A DNA stretch of 64,000 bases from Thermosediminibacterales bacterium (GCA_029982205.1 JARRCM010000004.1:28102-92101), one strand, 5' to 3'. Shown: positions 26,515 through 34,949, numbered from the stretch's first letter. Notes: generated by a model not told the origin, from the letters alone. Numbers and translations: made by a program.

Positions 26515-27225
26515 TCAGGTTATAAACCTTGAGAGAAGTGCGGGAATAAAATTGTAGATGTAAAAAAACTTAAACATTCTAGAAGTTTCAACAGCTTTGT
26601 TTATATTCTCTGCAGGAACAACAGTAATAACAGGTGTTAAAACAGTTGCAAATATCATAATTATTATTACTCCTTTTATGGCACCAAAGCCAAGGCCAGC
26701 TAACCGATTATAAAAACCCATTCCTTCCCTCTGTACCAAACGATCCAGAAAAAGGCTTATAATAGAAAACATCAACTTTACCGCCATAAATACTATCATA
26801 AAAGATATGATGTTTACAACCATATTTGAAACAAATGTTGTTACATAATTTCCTACAGTTGCCATGCCTCCAAAAAAGTTTATATTGGCAGCATCTGCGT
26901 TTTTAACAAGCAGGTTTTTTAAAGGATCAGGCAAGCTTAAATTAGATATGGTTTGTTGGAGCTGGCTTTGAGCCATATCATTTAAATGAGTTCCTGCAGT
27001 TTCTAAAGGAATTGTAAGTTTAGACTCCAGAAACTTTTTTATTTTACCGATAAGGTCATAATTTGAATTTAAATACAGTGATACACGGTTATGGTAAAAA
27101 AGAGCCGTAAAAACTGAGGCAATCATCCCGGATAACCCAAAAAAAGCAGTAATAAATCCACTTTGAAGACCTTTAACTATATTAATTAACAGTATTACTA
27201 TGATAACAATATCTAACCAATTCAT
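26515..27225 (-). CDS. CvpA family membrane protein
   Basis: A 236-residue protein starting with NWLDIVIIVILLINIVKGLQSGF, the typical CvpA opening in which a helix with Asp runs into KGLxxGF. Four hydrophobic segments are present (about 1–25, 28–48, 115–150 and 160–205), with the conserved LAGLGFGAIKGVIII near residue 187. Family members are linked to colicin V production in E. coli and to biofilm or envelope traits, but their molecular role is unresolved. Its start overlaps the propeller gene stop by four bases. Confidence 0.83.
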   Translation of the reverse strand: MNWLDIVIIVILLINIVKGLQSGFITAFFGLSGMIASVFTALFYHNRVSLYLNSNYDLIGKIKKFLESKLTIPLETAGTHLNDMAQSQLQQTISNLSLPDPLKNLLVKNADAANINFFGGMATVGNYVTTFVSNMVVNIISFMIVFMAVKLMFSIISLFLDRLVQREGMGFYNRLAGLGFGAIKGVIIIMIFATVLTPVITVVPAENINKAVETSRMFKFFYIYNFIPALLSRFIT

Positions 27226-28349
27226 TTCGGCTCCCCCTTATAATTCAATAACAACAATTTTTTTGATGTTTTTAAAACTGCGGGTAAGCCTTCTCCGGAA
27301 ACATATATCTTATCAATTTTTTCATCTAAAGGAATTTCCCAGAGCAGAGCTCCCTGTTCAGATATACCAAAAATTTCATTTTCCGTATATGTAATTATCA
27401 TAGGTTTTTCTTTACCAAACTCTATGCCTTTTACTTCATTTTCAAGTTCAAATCCCCATTTTTTATTGCCATTCAGGTCATAAAGTTCTATAACATTTCG
27501 CTTTTTTGTTTTTAAAATACTGCTTCTTGCTGCTTTATTAAAACTTACCCCAATTAAACCTGTTTTTGAAAAAGCAGCTCTCCTGATAATCGATTCGAGC
27601 ACTATCTCTTTTGTTATTTTTCCGTCTTGTGAGATACTGATAATTCGATTGGATTCCAAAGCTGCTATTCCTTTTTCATGTACTCCGATAAAAGGCACTA
27701 TAGCTTCTGCCAATCCAAGTGCCCACAGCAATTCGCCTTTTTCATTAAATTTTAAAATCTTGCTTTCTATACTGTTATTTAATTCTAAAAGGCTTAACAC
27801 GAACGTTTTATCTGGTAACATACCTGCCGTAATTAGTTTTAAATTATCCAAAGGAAACTCCCATAATGTTTCCCCTTTAGGATCAATGGCGATCACTCTG
27901 CTTCCTTGGTCAGATTGTTCTTCTAACAAAGCAAAACCATCAACTGGCCCGAAAAATTTGCTGAGTTTATGTTTTACAGTATATGACCAAATTTTGTCTC
28001 CTTTAAAGCTGAAGGCCGTAATACAATCATTTTCCATTACTGCAAAACCGTTAGAACCAGTCCATACCTTGTTCTGTGGAGGATAAATTTCTGATTTCCA
28101 TGTTTTACCTGTTTCTAGATTTTCGCCTGATATGCCTTCAAGAGTTCTATATATTACCCATTTGTCACCATAAGAAAGAAAAGTATCCACATCAAGAGGT
28201 GATGTTTTAACATGCTGTTTTACTTGCTGATTTTTTAATGAATTTAAAGGTATAGAACCTGTTGTTAATACCTGAAACACTATAACAAGAATCAGTAAAA
28301 CACCACTTACAACCATAACTATAGGAGCATTAAAATTATAACCTTTCAT
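27222..28349 (-). CDS. Membrane-anchored PQQ-like beta-propeller protein
   Basis: A 375-residue protein with a signal-anchor helix (about 9–30), followed by an all-beta region of roughly seven repeats. The repeats have the propeller pattern in which a strand ends in W-x-F/Y: KIWSYTV, TLWEFPL, LLWALGL, KKWGFEL and LLWEIPL. This pattern is that of PQQ/WD-like eight- or seven-bladed propellers, without cysteine or enzymatic motifs. The domain would lie outside the membrane and serve as a binding scaffold. Its gene is translationally coupled to the CvpA-like gene, so the two may form a membrane complex. No specific function can be given. Confidence 0.75.
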   Translation of the reverse strand: MKGYNFNAPIVMVVSGVLLILVIVFQVLTTGSIPLNSLKNQQVKQHVKTSPLDVDTFLSYGDKWVIYRTLEGISGENLETGKTWKSEIYPPQNKVWTGSNGFAVMENDCITAFSFKGDKIWSYTVKHKLSKFFGPVDGFALLEEQSDQGSRVIAIDPKGETLWEFPLDNLKLITAGMLPDKTFVLSLLELNNSIESKILKFNEKGELLWALGLAEAIVPFIGVHEKGIAALESNRIISISQDGKITKEIVLESIIRRAAFSKTGLIGVSFNKAARSSILKTKKRNVIELYDLNGNKKWGFELENEVKGIEFGKEKPMIITYTENEIFGISEQGALLWEIPLDEKIDKIYVSGEGLPAVLKTSKKLLLLNYKGEPK

Positions 28350-28566
28350 TGATTAACCCCCTTGTTAAGGGCCAATAATTTCTTTTTTTCTTATATTATA
28401 TTTAATTCTCTTAACTTTTGCAAAAACTTCTTACTGTTTCCACATAAGTTGAAGCTGTTTTTATAACTTTTAACAATTTTTTTAAATAATTAATGGAATA
28501 CATTTATTAAATACTTCATATAAATTAACGAATAAATTAATGAAAACTTATATTAAACCTTTTGGA

Positions 28567-28596
28567 GTATAGATATTAATTTTTTAGGCAAAACTT
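28567..28596 (+). promoter_or_regulatory. Forespore (sigma-F type) promoter of yyaC
   Basis: GTATA (28567–28571), a 15-base spacer and GGCAAAACTT (28587–28596) fit the sigma-F consensus GYWTA–N15–GGnnAnAnTw exactly. The start codon is 31 bases beyond the -10 box. The remaining bases from 28350 are AT-rich and non-coding. Confidence 0.65.
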
Positions 28597-28627
28597 ACTT
28601 TGAAAACATCTACTTGGAGGTAAGTCG

Positions 28628-29224
28628 ATGAACGGATTTTTCCCAACATCGGTAAAGGAAATTATAAGGGTCAAAAAAGAATTTAAAATTGATACAAGTG
28701 AATGTGATGCAGAAAATAAGTTTTTCTATGCTTTTAATAATTTTCTTGAAAAGCTATGGGATCATAATTCAAGGCCAATTGTGATTGTGTGTATAGGAAC
28801 CGACCGCTCTACAGGTGATGCTTTTGGGCCTATCGTAGGTTCTGAATTGACGGCCTGCAATATACCAAATTTGAATATTTACGGCAATCTTGATTCTCCT
28901 GTACATGCAGCTAATCTTACAAAAACCTTAAACATTATTAAAAACAAATATCAAAACCCTTTTATTTTAGCGGTTGATGCATGTTTGGGCAGAATGGATC
29001 ATATTGGATATGTAAATATCGGTGAAGGGTCTCTTCGCCCTGGTGCTGGTGTTAAAAAGAACCTTCCACCTGTTGGCGAAATGTATATTACAGGTGTTGT
29101 AAATGTAGGCGGATTTATGGAACACCTTGTACTTCAGAATACTCGGCTGGGTTTAGTAATGAATATGGCTAAAATAGTTTCTAAAGGAGCTGCACGCAGT
29201 TTGAGAATTTTAATGAAAAATTAA
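28628..29224 (+). CDS. yyaC: YyaC-like spore protein (GPR-fold)
   Basis: A 198-residue protein of the YyaC family, whose fold resembles the germination protease GPR and hydrogenase-maturation peptidases. The conserved blocks are visible: IVIVCIGTDRSTGDAFGPIVG (about 57–77), GNLDSPVHAANL, ILAVDACLGRMDHIGYV (catalytic-type Asp residues) and GVVNVGGFMEHLVLQNTRLG. The family is found in endospore formers, and a sigma-F-type promoter lies directly upstream, so forespore expression is likely. TTGGAGGTAAG gives a strong ribosome site. It is one of the few plus-strand genes on this arm. Confidence 0.9.
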   Translation: MNGFFPTSVKEIIRVKKEFKIDTSECDAENKFFYAFNNFLEKLWDHNSRPIVIVCIGTDRSTGDAFGPIVGSELTACNIPNLNIYGNLDSPVHAANLTKTLNIIKNKYQNPFILAVDACLGRMDHIGYVNIGEGSLRPGAGVKKNLPPVGEMYITGVVNVGGFMEHLVLQNTRLGLVMNMAKIVSKGAARSLRILMKN

Positions 29225-29248
29225 AAAACCCGGATTTAATGCCGGGTT
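29223..29248. terminator. Bidirectional terminator between yyaC and ykuS
   Basis: AACCCGG/CCGGGTT (29227–29248) is a 7-bp GC-rich stem. The minus strand has six Ts directly after it, which suits the ykuS transcript. The plus strand lacks a clean T-run, so it serves yyaC less well. Confidence 0.8.
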
Positions 29249-29255
29249 GCGGAAT

Positions 29256-29498
29256 TTAAAGCCCCTTGTTTTTTAGTTCTCTTATTACTTCCTCATGATC
29301 CAAGCCATCAGCACTTACAACCGGAGACTTAGTATACGTGTTTTGAATTCCCATAATGTTGTCATCAATGCTATTGACAATAACGGCATCAACATTTTTC
29401 AAGTTTGTTTTATCCATATCTACGATTTTATAGCCTTCTCTTTCCAACCGTTTTTTTAAAGAAGTCAAAGAATCATCAATGGCTATTGTTTTTGTCAT
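29256..29498 (-). CDS. ykuS: YkuS family protein (UPF0180)
   Basis: An 80-residue protein whose IAIDDSLTSLKKRLEREGYKIVDM start, IVNSIDDNIMGIQ middle and ASADGLDxEEV-like end match UPF0180/YkuS. The fold is probably a small alpha/beta domain. No function is known. It is flanked by a terminator downstream and lies 40 bases downstream of the phosphoribosyltransferase-like gene, possibly on the same transcript. Confidence 0.85.
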   Translation of the reverse strand: MTKTIAIDDSLTSLKKRLEREGYKIVDMDKTNLKNVDAVIVNSIDDNIMGIQNTYTKSPVVSADGLDHEEVIRELKNKGL

Positions 29499-29538
29499 AT
29501 GGTCGCCTCCATAACAGATGTTTGTTTATATATATTTA

Positions 29539-30189
29539 TTATCTCCTCTTTAGACTCGATTTATGCTGTTTTTGAAAAAGGCATATTACCTCCTCGTCGG
29601 TTGTTTGAGAAAAATCTTCATAAAACTGACCCACTGCGTAAAATGTTTCTGGTTTCAAAACACAAATGACTTCATCCACAAAGTTTTGAAGCTCATAAAC
29701 GGTTTCAGGAGGAGATACCGGAACAGCTAATATTAGTTTTAAAGGTTTTTGTTTGTTAAGAGATTTTAAGGCAGCTTTGGCAGTAAATCCTGTAGCAATA
29801 CCGTCATCTACCAAAATTACAGTTTTCCCTTCTAGCTCTGGATAAGACATATTACCTCTATATACTTCTAATCTTCTTTGAATCTCTTTCATCTGTTTTT
29901 CTTTCTCTTTTTCAATATATTCTTTGCTGATTGCCAAACTGTTTATCAGCTTTTCATTTAATAATATAGTTCCATCTTGAACAACAGCTCCAATAGCCAG
30001 TTCACTGTTATATGGTGCTCCAATTTTTCTTGGAATAACAAGGTCCCAGATACATCCAAGTTTTTCAGCTATTGTGCTTGCTATTACAGCACCTCCTCTT
30101 GGTATTCCAATAACAACAGTATTTGCTCCAGAGTAATTAATAAGTTTATCTGCCAGTTCCTTTGCTGCATCATATCTATCTTTGAACAA
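29539..30189 (-). CDS. Phosphoribosyltransferase-domain protein
   Basis: A 216-residue type I PRTase fold. The PRPP-binding loop reads TVILVDDGIATGFTAKAAL (about 122–140), where the two Asp residues and the TGxTxxxAL stretch are conserved; the flexible loop follows IPRGGAVIAS at the N-terminal end. This is the broad ComF/Usp-associated group that removes or adds ribose 5-phosphate or hydrolyses damaged nucleotides; the base substrate cannot be predicted. The C-terminal tail from about 180 on is unlike purine PRTases. The bactofilin gene lies 52 bases upstream. Confidence 0.8.
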   Translation of the reverse strand: MFKDRYDAAKELADKLINYSGANTVVIGIPRGGAVIASTIAEKLGCIWDLVIPRKIGAPYNSELAIGAVVQDGTILLNEKLINSLAISKEYIEKEKEKQMKEIQRRLEVYRGNMSYPELEGKTVILVDDGIATGFTAKAALKSLNKQKPLKLILAVPVSPPETVYELQNFVDEVICVLKPETFYAVGQFYEDFSQTTDEEVICLFQKQHKSSLKRR

Positions 30190-30241
30190 TTTTGTCTCAC
30201 CCCAATGCTTAAAGAGCCTTTTTGCTCATCTCATATTTTTA

Positions 30242-30634
30242 TTATCCTCTTTTTTCTTCGCTTTCATTAGATTTTTTATTCATTTCACACTTCCCTTCAA
30301 AAACAGCGCCATCATTTATAACAAGATGCATCACATTAATATCACCATATACCTTTCCGGTAGAAATTATTTCCAGCTTACCTTCGGCTGAGATGTTTCC
30401 TGTGATTTCTCCAGCAGCGGTTACATGTCTTGCATTGATATCAGCCATCACTTTGCCTGTTTCTCCAATCACGAGATCTCCATTAATATTAATCTCACCT
30501 TCAACCTTTCCATCGATTCTTAATACCCCGGTTCCATTCAATGTGCCTTTAATTTCTGTGCCTTTTCCGATTACTGTATCTACTTTGTCAGTATTTACAG
30601 CAGGAGGTGCAGTTCCATTTTTTTTGCCAAACAT
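30242..30634 (-). CDS. Bactofilin (polymer-forming cytoskeletal protein)
   Basis: A 130-residue protein dominated by a right-handed beta-helix with repeats of about 18 residues: IGKGTEIKGTLNGTGVLRIDG, EGEININGDLVIGETG, ADINARHVTAAGEITGN and the like (residues about 18–112). Short flexible ends flank the core, as in bactofilins, which polymerise spontaneously without nucleotide. It lies 35 bases downstream of an M23 peptidase gene. The same pairing controls cell shape in Helicobacter and Caulobacter relatives, so this polymer may place the hydrolase. Confidence 0.88.
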   Translation of the reverse strand: MFGKKNGTAPPAVNTDKVDTVIGKGTEIKGTLNGTGVLRIDGKVEGEININGDLVIGETGKVMADINARHVTAAGEITGNISAEGKLEIISTGKVYGDINVMHLVINDGAVFEGKCEMNKKSNESEEKRG

Positions 30635-30669
30635 CTAAACTCTCCTTTCCAAGATGTTAAAAAATTTAA

Positions 30670-31596
30670 TTAAGGCAGGTATTCCATTGGATTGACATAT
30701 TTTCCATTAACATGTACCTCATAATGTAAATGCGGCCCAGTACTTCTTCCACTATTACCCACCCTAGCAATTAGGTCTCCTTTTTTGACTATGTCCCCTT
30801 TTTTGGCTAAGTTTTTAGAGTTATGACCATAGAGTGTTGTAAATCCATATTTATTACTTATTATTATCGTTCTTCCATATCCGCTTTTCCAACCGGCAAA
30901 AACGACAACACCGTCTGCAGTAGCATAAATAGGCGCTCCATAATATGTAGCAAGGTCTATTCCATGATGAAACTCTCGCCTCCAGCCAAACGGAGAACGC
31001 CGGTAACCGTATTTTGATGTAATCCTTGGGTTTTTCACCGGCCATATTGATGGAGTTGCCTGCAGGCGGGCTTCCCTTTCTGTCACAGCAGATTTAAGTT
31101 CAGTAAGGCTTGACTCCCTGTTTTCCATTTCTAAAGACATTATCTGTAGACTTTCAGCTATCTTCTCTTGCGCTGTGATATAACGATTTGAGCGATTGCT
31201 TCCCCCTCTTGAGGCCATAACAGCTTCACTTCGGCGTTCTTCCATCTTTTTATTTATTTTAGCAATTGCCGGGTCATTTTTCATGATACTGCGAATATCT
31301 GTATCCAGTTTCTCAAGCATTTTCATTTTTTCTTGAAGTTTTTCTGTCTCACCAGCAAAATAATCTAATTGCTCCCGGAGAATTTTATAATCATTGTATT
31401 TTTTTTGAAGTTGAGCAACTTTAGCTTTCATGGTGTGATAAGAACCTGTAAACACTAGAGCAGTTATTACAATCCCTACCGTTATAAAACCTATAACCTG
31501 GACACACCATAACGGAATATTAAATGTTAAGGTTGATCTTTCAGAATGAGGAATAATCATAATGGTATAAATTTTTTTTCGGTTTTTTGGATCCAC
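30670..31596 (-). CDS. Membrane-anchored M23 metallopeptidase
   Basis: A protein of 308 residues with a membrane helix at about 26–50, a coiled coil (about 55–170; heptads rich in Lys, Glu and Leu) and an M23 peptidase domain (about 180–305). Zinc ligands appear as EFHHGIDLA (His, Asp) and GPHLHYE, with the SGRSTG loop just before. There is no LysM domain. It would cut peptidoglycan stem peptides at the outer membrane face. It is encoded directly upstream of the bactofilin gene. Its coiled coil could mediate polymerisation or recruitment. Confidence 0.9.
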   Translation of the reverse strand: MDPKNRKKIYTIMIIPHSERSTLTFNIPLWCVQVIGFITVGIVITALVFTGSYHTMKAKVAQLQKKYNDYKILREQLDYFAGETEKLQEKMKMLEKLDTDIRSIMKNDPAIAKINKKMEERRSEAVMASRGGSNRSNRYITAQEKIAESLQIMSLEMENRESSLTELKSAVTEREARLQATPSIWPVKNPRITSKYGYRRSPFGWRREFHHGIDLATYYGAPIYATADGVVVFAGWKSGYGRTIIISNKYGFTTLYGHNSKNLAKKGDIVKKGDLIARVGNSGRSTGPHLHYEVHVNGKYVNPMEYLP

Positions 31597-31717
31597 TTAT
31601 GGCAACACCACCTTTTAGGCAAACAAAATTATTTAAGTAGTAATATATTCTTCTTAAAACTTTATAATTCCTGCTTCTGTTTTGCGTTTTTGTTTTTTTT
31701 TATTTTTATATGTTTTT

Positions 31718-32395
31718 TTAAAAGGCAATTAATGCTGTGATGATTGCTATAAACACTGCTGGCAAAAGATTTGCCACCCTGATATTTTTGATTTCTAGTA
31801 TGTTTAAACCTATACCCAGGATTAGTATCCCTCCTGTTGCAGTCATTTCCCTTATTACATCATCATTCAAAAAAGTTTTAACAATTGATGCCCCAAGGGT
31901 AATTGTACCCTGATAAACAAATACAGGTATTGCCGAAAACATTACTCCTATACCCATACTTGAAGAAAACATTATTGAGGTTATTCCATCTAAAACAGAT
32001 TTCACATAAAGAGTTGTATGATTGCCCGATAGACCGCTTTCTAACGATCCTAAAATCGCCATCGCCCCAACACAGTATACTAAACTTGCGGACACAAATG
32101 CTTTTGCAAAATCTCCAGATTTTTCCCCTATCTTTTGTTCGAAAAGCTCGGCTGTCTGATTCAGTTTCTTTTCAATATTCAAAGCCTCTCCTGTTATTCC
32201 TCCTAAAACCAGGCTTATTAGAACCACTAAAACATTTTTAGTTTTCAACGCCATACTTGTTCCTATCATTAGAACAACTATCCCCATTACTTGCATCAAT
32301 GTTGTTTTTGCTCTATCAGGTATCCCTTTTTTCAGAATTATACCAACGAATGATCCGGCAATAATCGACAAAACATTTACTATGGTTCCTAACAT
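31718..32395 (-). CDS. DUF554 family membrane protein (YdfK/YqgA-like)
   Basis: A 225-residue protein with about six to seven hydrophobic helices. The start MLGTIVNVLSIIAGSFVGIILKKGIP, the centre FVSASLVYCVGAMAILGSLESGL and the block SVLDGITSIMFSSSMGIGVMFSAIPV are diagnostic of DUF554. The role is not known; a transport function has been suggested for the family. It lies 67 bases downstream of parB with a perfect parS site between the two genes, and a T-rich, gene-free stretch of 120 bases follows. Confidence 0.87.
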   Translation of the reverse strand: MLGTIVNVLSIIAGSFVGIILKKGIPDRAKTTLMQVMGIVVLMIGTSMALKTKNVLVVLISLVLGGITGEALNIEKKLNQTAELFEQKIGEKSGDFAKAFVSASLVYCVGAMAILGSLESGLSGNHTTLYVKSVLDGITSIMFSSSMGIGVMFSAIPVFVYQGTITLGASIVKTFLNDDVIREMTATGGILILGIGLNILEIKNIRVANLLPAVFIAIITALIAF

Positions 32396-32444
32396 GTATA
32401 TCCTCCTTTATGTTATTGAAAGCCAATTTAAGCTTTATAACTTT

Positions 32445-32460
32445 TGTTTCACGTGAAACA
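32445..32460. other. parS: parS centromere site
   Basis: TGTTTCACGTGAAACA is a perfect match to the 16-base palindromic parS consensus bound by ParB/Spo0J. It lies two bases after the parB stop codon and about 10 kb from oriC, from where ParB spreads for chromosome segregation. Confidence 0.95.
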
Positions 32461-32462
32461 TT

Positions 32463-33329
32463 TTAAAATTCATCAACTTTATCTAGTCCCATAATAATAT
32501 CAATTATTCTGTTTAAGTCCTCGATTCCGTAGTATTCTATTTCTATTTTCCCACGGTTTTTTTTGTTGCTTATTTTCACTTGGGTGCCTAAAAAACGTTT
32601 GAGTTTTTCTTCGATTTGAAGACAGTCGGGGTCCGTCTTTTTTTTGATTCTTCGTTTTAAAGATTTAACATCACCTGATTTTGGTTTCTTTACAAGTTTT
32701 TCAACATCTCTAACAGTTAAACCGTTTTCAACAATTTGTTTTGCGAGATTTATTTGTTCCTCGGGGTTTTCTATACTCAACAATGCCCTCGCATGACCGC
32801 TTGTTAATTGGCCTTTAGAAAGCATTAGCTGCAGTTCTTTCGGAAGGTTCAAAAGTCTTATAGAGTTAGCTATTACAGATCGGCTTTTTCCTATCTTTTT
32901 AGAAAGGGTTTCCTGGGTCATATTAAACTCATTCATTAAAGTTTTGAAAGCCATCGCTTCTTCTATCGGATTTAAGTCTTCTCTCTGAAGGTTTTCTATA
33001 AGAGCTATTTGCATCATTTCAATATCAGAAAACTCTTTTACAATAGCTGGCACAGTCTCAAGTTTGTTTTTTTGAGCAGCTCTCCAGCGCCGTTCGCCAG
33101 CAACTATCTCATAAAAACCATCTTTCGGCCTTACTACTATTGGCTGTATAATTCCATGTTCTTTTATAGATGCGGCAAGCTCATCTAATTTATCTTCATC
33201 AAAATCCTTTCTGGGCTGGAATTCATTTGGCCTAATTTTACTTATTTTAATTTGAGTCGGCTGTTGTGACTCAAATTCATCTATCGGCAAAAGTGCTCCC
33301 AAACCTTTCCCGAGCCGCTTTTTACTCAT
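32463..33329 (-). CDS. parB: Chromosome-partitioning protein ParB (Spo0J)
   Basis: A 288-residue CTP-dependent clamp that loads at parS. The N terminus KRLGKGLGALLP is the ParA-stimulating peptide. Next come the ParB/sulfiredoxin-like CTPase with GERRWRA (about 76–82) and ENLQREDLNPIEEA, the helix-turn-helix TLSKKIGKSRSVIANSIRLL (about 138–157), and a C-terminal dimerisation region. A parS site follows its stop codon. The ATG overlaps the parA stop, so the two are coupled. Confidence 0.97.
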   Translation of the reverse strand: MSKKRLGKGLGALLPIDEFESQQPTQIKISKIRPNEFQPRKDFDEDKLDELAASIKEHGIIQPIVVRPKDGFYEIVAGERRWRAAQKNKLETVPAIVKEFSDIEMMQIALIENLQREDLNPIEEAMAFKTLMNEFNMTQETLSKKIGKSRSVIANSIRLLNLPKELQLMLSKGQLTSGHARALLSIENPEEQINLAKQIVENGLTVRDVEKLVKKPKSGDVKSLKRRIKKKTDPDCLQIEEKLKRFLGTQVKISNKKNRGKIEIEYYGIEDLNRIIDIIMGLDKVDEF

Positions 33330-34083
33330 CTCCCATCACTTCCTTTGCCAGTTCAGTATATACCTCAGCCCCTCTAGATTTAGGGTCATATGTTATGATA
33401 GGCTCACCATGGCTTGGTGCTTCGCTTAACCTTACATTCCTTGGTATTATTGTTCTATAAACTTTATTCCTGAAATATTTTTTTACTTCTTCGACAACTT
33501 GAATTGATAGGTTTGTTCTGGCGTCAAACATAGTTAAAACAACTCCTTCAACCTGAAGGTCAGGGTTAAGATGTTTTTTTACAATATTAATAGTATTCAT
33601 AAGCTGGCTCAAACCTTCCAGAGCATAGTATTCACATTGTATAGGAACCAATACAGTATCAGCTGAAGTTAAAGCATTTACAGTTAACAAACCTAATGAA
33701 GGAGGACAATCTATAATAATATAATCATAATTGTCTCTAACATCTTTTAATGCATGTTTCAATTTAAGCTCACGAGAAATTGCCGCAACAAGCTCAATTT
33801 CAGCTCCGGCAAGTTGGATGCTAGATGGAATAATCCAGAGATTATCGTGTTTTGTTTTGATAATCACATTTGATATTTCTTCTTCATTAATCAAAATATC
33901 ATATATAGAATTTTTAATGTTCTTTTTATCTATTCCTAAGCCGCTTGTTGTATTTCCTTGAGGGTCTATATCTATAATCAACACTTTCTGGCCCAGGCTT
34001 GCTAAACATGCAGCTAAATTCACAGCAGTAGTAGTCTTTCCAACTCCTCCTTTTTGGTTGGCAACAGAGATAACCTTAGACAT
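33322..34083 (-). CDS. parA: Chromosome-partitioning ATPase ParA (Soj)
   Basis: A 253-residue deviant Walker ATPase. KGGVGKTTTAVNLAA near residue 10 is the Walker A loop with the signature Lys, DIDPQGN is Walker A', and DYIIIDCPPSLG is Walker B. ParA forms dimers on DNA and also influences DnaA and sporulation control in Bacillus. I chose ATG 34081–34083, six bases after GAGGTG; a GTG three codons upstream overlaps the ribosome site. It is coupled to parB. Confidence 0.97.
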   Translation of the reverse strand: MSKVISVANQKGGVGKTTTAVNLAACLASLGQKVLIIDIDPQGNTTSGLGIDKKNIKNSIYDILINEEEISNVIIKTKHDNLWIIPSSIQLAGAEIELVAAISRELKLKHALKDVRDNYDYIIIDCPPSLGLLTVNALTSADTVLVPIQCEYYALEGLSQLMNTINIVKKHLNPDLQVEGVVLTMFDARTNLSIQVVEEVKKYFRNKVYRTIIPRNVRLSEAPSHGEPIITYDPKSRGAEVYTELAKEVMGDE

Positions 34084-34171
34084 TGTAATCACCTCATGTT
34101 TTATTTTTTATCACACTTTGATTAATTTCGCCATGTATTTTGAAGTTCCTGTTTTTGATGTTGTTTTTAGA

Positions 34172-34199
34172 TATTTTTTTGTCTATATTTTTTTGTCTA
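34172..34199. repeat. Tandem 14-base direct repeat
   Basis: TATTTTTTTGTCTA occurs twice back to back (34172–34185 and 34186–34199), between the divergent parA and MerR-type genes. It lies upstream of a TATAAT box at 34239–34244 and may be a regulator-binding site. Confidence 0.5.
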
Positions 34200-34275
34200 A
34201 TGGAAGGAAATTTTGGATTTTTTTAGAATTAATAATTAGGTATAATTTGGCATATTGTTTTTAAGAGGTGTTTTT

Positions 34276-34863
34276 ATGAACCAAAAATATTACACAACAG
34301 GTGAAATCAGCGAAAAACTTGATGTTACAAAAGATACCTTGTATTATTGGGAAAAAGAATTTCCTGATTATCTAAATATAAAAAGAGCCGACAACAAGAG
34401 AAAAGAACGTTTATGGACAGATAAAAATATTGAACAACTGAAAGTGATAATAAAATTAAAAAATCAGGGCCTAACCATTAAGGAAATAAAAGACCGATTA
34501 AATCCAAATCCAAAAGACCCTTTTGAAAAAGTTGCTGTTTCAAAAGAAGAAGTAAAAATGCTAAACAAAGAGATACAAGAACTAAAAGAAGTTGTAAAAA
34601 GGTTAATAGAAGAAGAAGCTACTACAAGAAACAGATTAGAGTTTTTTGAAAAAGACAGGGATAAGCTGCTGGTAAGGGCACTAAAAAAAGCATTAAAGGA
34701 AGAAGAATTAAAATTAACCAGTTCTAAGGACCTTGGTCAAAAAGAAAAAATAGGAATTATTAAAAAAACTGTAAACAGTTTTAAAAAACTGTTCAAAAAA
34801 GAAAAGCTTGAAATAAAAGTTAAACCAGTTAATATGAAAGCAAAAAAACAAAACAAAAATTAA
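34276..34863 (+). CDS. MerR-type DNA-binding protein with coiled coil (RacA-like)
   Basis: A 195-residue protein with an N-terminal MerR-type winged helix (YYTTGEISEKLDVTKDTLYYWEKEF, then the wing NKRKERLWTDKNIEQL). A long charged region (about 85–135) with coiled-coil heptads and a very basic, Lys-rich C-terminal tail follow. There is no metal-binding Cys set and no effector domain, which is unlike true MerR regulators but like RacA, the kinetochore-like protein that anchors the oriC region to the cell pole during sporulation. Its position beside parA/parB and noc fits that idea; RacA proteins diverge quickly, so this is inference. AGAGGTG supports ATG 34276. Confidence 0.65.
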   Translation: MNQKYYTTGEISEKLDVTKDTLYYWEKEFPDYLNIKRADNKRKERLWTDKNIEQLKVIIKLKNQGLTIKEIKDRLNPNPKDPFEKVAVSKEEVKMLNKEIQELKEVVKRLIEEEATTRNRLEFFEKDRDKLLVRALKKALKEEELKLTSSKDLGQKEKIGIIKKTVNSFKKLFKKEKLEIKVKPVNMKAKKQNKN

Positions 34864-34891
34864 CTTGCATTAAATCTAAAAAAACACATAA

Positions 34892-34949
34892 AACCTGCAA
34901 ACAGGTTCATACAAAATAAGTGGCATATCCAGATTTCGACACATGCCAC
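34892..34949. terminator. Two hairpins between converging MerR-type and noc genes
   Basis: AACCTG/CAGGTT (34892–34907) and GTGGCAT/ATGCCAC (34920–34949) both form stems. The first is followed on the minus strand by TTATGTGTTTTTTT. They probably end the noc transcript and may slow the opposing one. Confidence 0.5.
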
